The notes under the pieces were generated by a model. The model was not told the origin of the DNA and searched no databases. It saw only the letters and a list, made by a program, of their open reading frames with translations. This document shows, in pieces, positions 5,018 through 5,734 of a stretch of DNA of 5,734 nucleotides; position 1 is the stretch's first letter; the number at the start of each line of letters is the position of its first letter. Made by a program: the position numbers and the translations under genes. The DNA comes from Pedobacter sp. Its GTDB lineage: Bacteria; Bacteroidota; Bacteroidia; Sphingobacteriales; Sphingobacteriaceae. The stretch covers positions 1-5,734 of the forward strand of contig JAQBOT010000456.1 of the NCBI GenBank assembly GCA_028287885.1. Reading direction: 5' to 3'.

Positions 5018-5734
5018 ATGATCGGTGTAAAATTTAACGGCAGAATGGGAAATCAGATCTTCCAATACGCATTCTTCCAGTACCTGAAAACAAACAATGA
5101 AAACCAAACTTTCTTTTTTGTAAACCCCCACCATGCTTACCTCAGCAGGTACTTCGATCTTGGTTTGAAGCAGAACTTGTTAATGGGTTCGAAATTATAC
5201 TCAATAATTACACGTTCCGCTCCCGCTGTACTTCCGTTCAAAGAAATATACATTCAAAACATTCAGGTTCCAAGACCGGTAGTTGTAAAAGACTGGATTG
5301 TCTACAAAGGATTCTTTCAAACAGACTGGTATCTAAATCATATCAAAGGAAAATTCAACATCACCATTAAGCCGAAATATATACAAGCATTCGAAGCGAA
5401 GTTTGGATCTACTTTTAGTAGTGAAAAAACCGTTGTAGTTCATATAAGACGAACAGATTACCTGAATTACGGCAAGAGAGATATCTCTTTACCAATGAAG
5501 TATTTCAAACAAAGGCTTGATGCTATTGAAAACTTAGAGCGCTACAAAGTTTTCTTTGTAAGTGATGATATTGAGCATGCAAAGGATTACTTCAAGGAAA
5601 AGCCCAACTACATCTATTCCTCAAACAATGAGATCATTGACTTTCAGATCATAATGAATGCAGATATCGCTATCATTTCAAACAGCAGTTTTGCCTGGTG
5701 GGCAGCTTACCTTTCCGAAAAGAACAATACTGTT
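5018..5734 (+). CDS. GT11 alpha-1,2-fucosyltransferase, 3'-truncated by window edge
   Basis: The frame from ATG 5018 stays open to the last base, giving 239 residues; family members are usually near 280-300, so about 50 are missing beyond the window. The N-terminus MIGVKFNGRMGNQIFQYAF holds the GNQ-x-FQYA signature of GT11. Further signatures are VHIRRTDY with the HxRxxD motif (H142, R144, D147), which binds GDP-fucose in alpha-1,2-fucosyltransferases; FFVSDD (179-184); and ADIAIISNSSFAWWAAYL (215-232). The expected reaction is inverting transfer of L-fucose from GDP-L-fucose to a galactose-like acceptor, forming an alpha-1,2 link, in the cytoplasm before flipping. Some GT11 members may use other acceptors or make other linkages, so linkage is inferred. 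The start is 13 bases after the flippase stop, with a weak GGAAAG 6 bases before it; an ATG at 5004 gives only five codons. No GDP-fucose synthesis genes are visible here. Confidence 0.95.
   Translation, partial: MIGVKFNGRMGNQIFQYAFFQYLKTNNENQTFFFVNPHHAYLSRYFDLGLKQNLLMGSKLYSIITRSAPAVLPFKEIYIQNIQVPRPVVVKDWIVYKGFFQTDWYLNHIKGKFNITIKPKYIQAFEAKFGSTFSSEKTVVVHIRRTDYLNYGKRDISLPMKYFKQRLDAIENLERYKVFFVSDDIEHAKDYFKEKPNYIYSSNNEIIDFQIIMNADIAIISNSSFAWWAAYLSEKNNTV

Noticed and set aside
4940..5134. Minus-strand open frame at the flippase/fucosyltransferase junction
   Set aside because: It lies antisense to two strongly supported genes and has no recognisable motif.
1..5734. Insertion sequences, CRISPR arrays, tRNA or rRNA genes, toxin-antitoxin or phage genes
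   Set aside because: No transposase-like protein, regularly spaced long repeats, tRNA cloverleaf or other such signature was seen on either strand.

Overview
The window is a stretch of a surface-polysaccharide (O-antigen, capsule or exopolysaccharide) biosynthesis locus. All six genes lie on the plus strand and are tightly packed. AT-rich coding sequence, mostly absent Shine-Dalgarno signals and the types of glycosyltransferase present suggest a Bacteroidota bacterium, perhaps of the Sphingobacteriaceae/Pedobacter kind. That placement is inferred from style; no marker gene is present.

Layout: (1) 1-858, a GT8-type glycosyltransferase whose first codons lie before the window; (2) 855-1631, a GT2-like glycosyltransferase that overlaps gene 1 by ATGA; (3) 1632-1802, the only real non-coding gap (171 bp), holding three GTGCAA words and several small inverted repeats; (4) 1803-2687, a canonical GT2 glycosyltransferase; (5) 2698-3666, a protein I cannot assign to a family but which looks like a GT-B-type glycosyltransferase; (6) 3667-5004, a Wzx-type flippase whose ATG follows the previous stop codon with no gap; (7) 5018-5734, a GT11 alpha-1,2-fucosyltransferase that runs off the right edge. 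No stretch longer than 300 bases lacks a gene.

How they fit together (inference): the glycosyltransferases would add sugars one at a time to an undecaprenyl-diphosphate-linked oligosaccharide at the cytoplasmic face of the inner membrane, the GT11 enzyme would add L-fucose (or a related 6-deoxy sugar) from a GDP donor, and the flippase would turn the finished unit to the periplasmic face. No polymerase (Wzy), initiating phospho-sugar transferase, chain-length regulator or nucleotide-sugar synthesis gene is visible, so these must lie outside the window. The gap at 1632-1802 may separate two transcription units or be a leader within one.

The most interesting items are the unassigned gene at 2698-3666, whose C-terminal motif lines up without gaps with the donor-site motif of the neighbouring GT11 enzyme, and the repeat-rich gap. 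I see no clear sign of a wholly new biological system; this is an accessory glycan locus with one probably uncharacterised enzyme.
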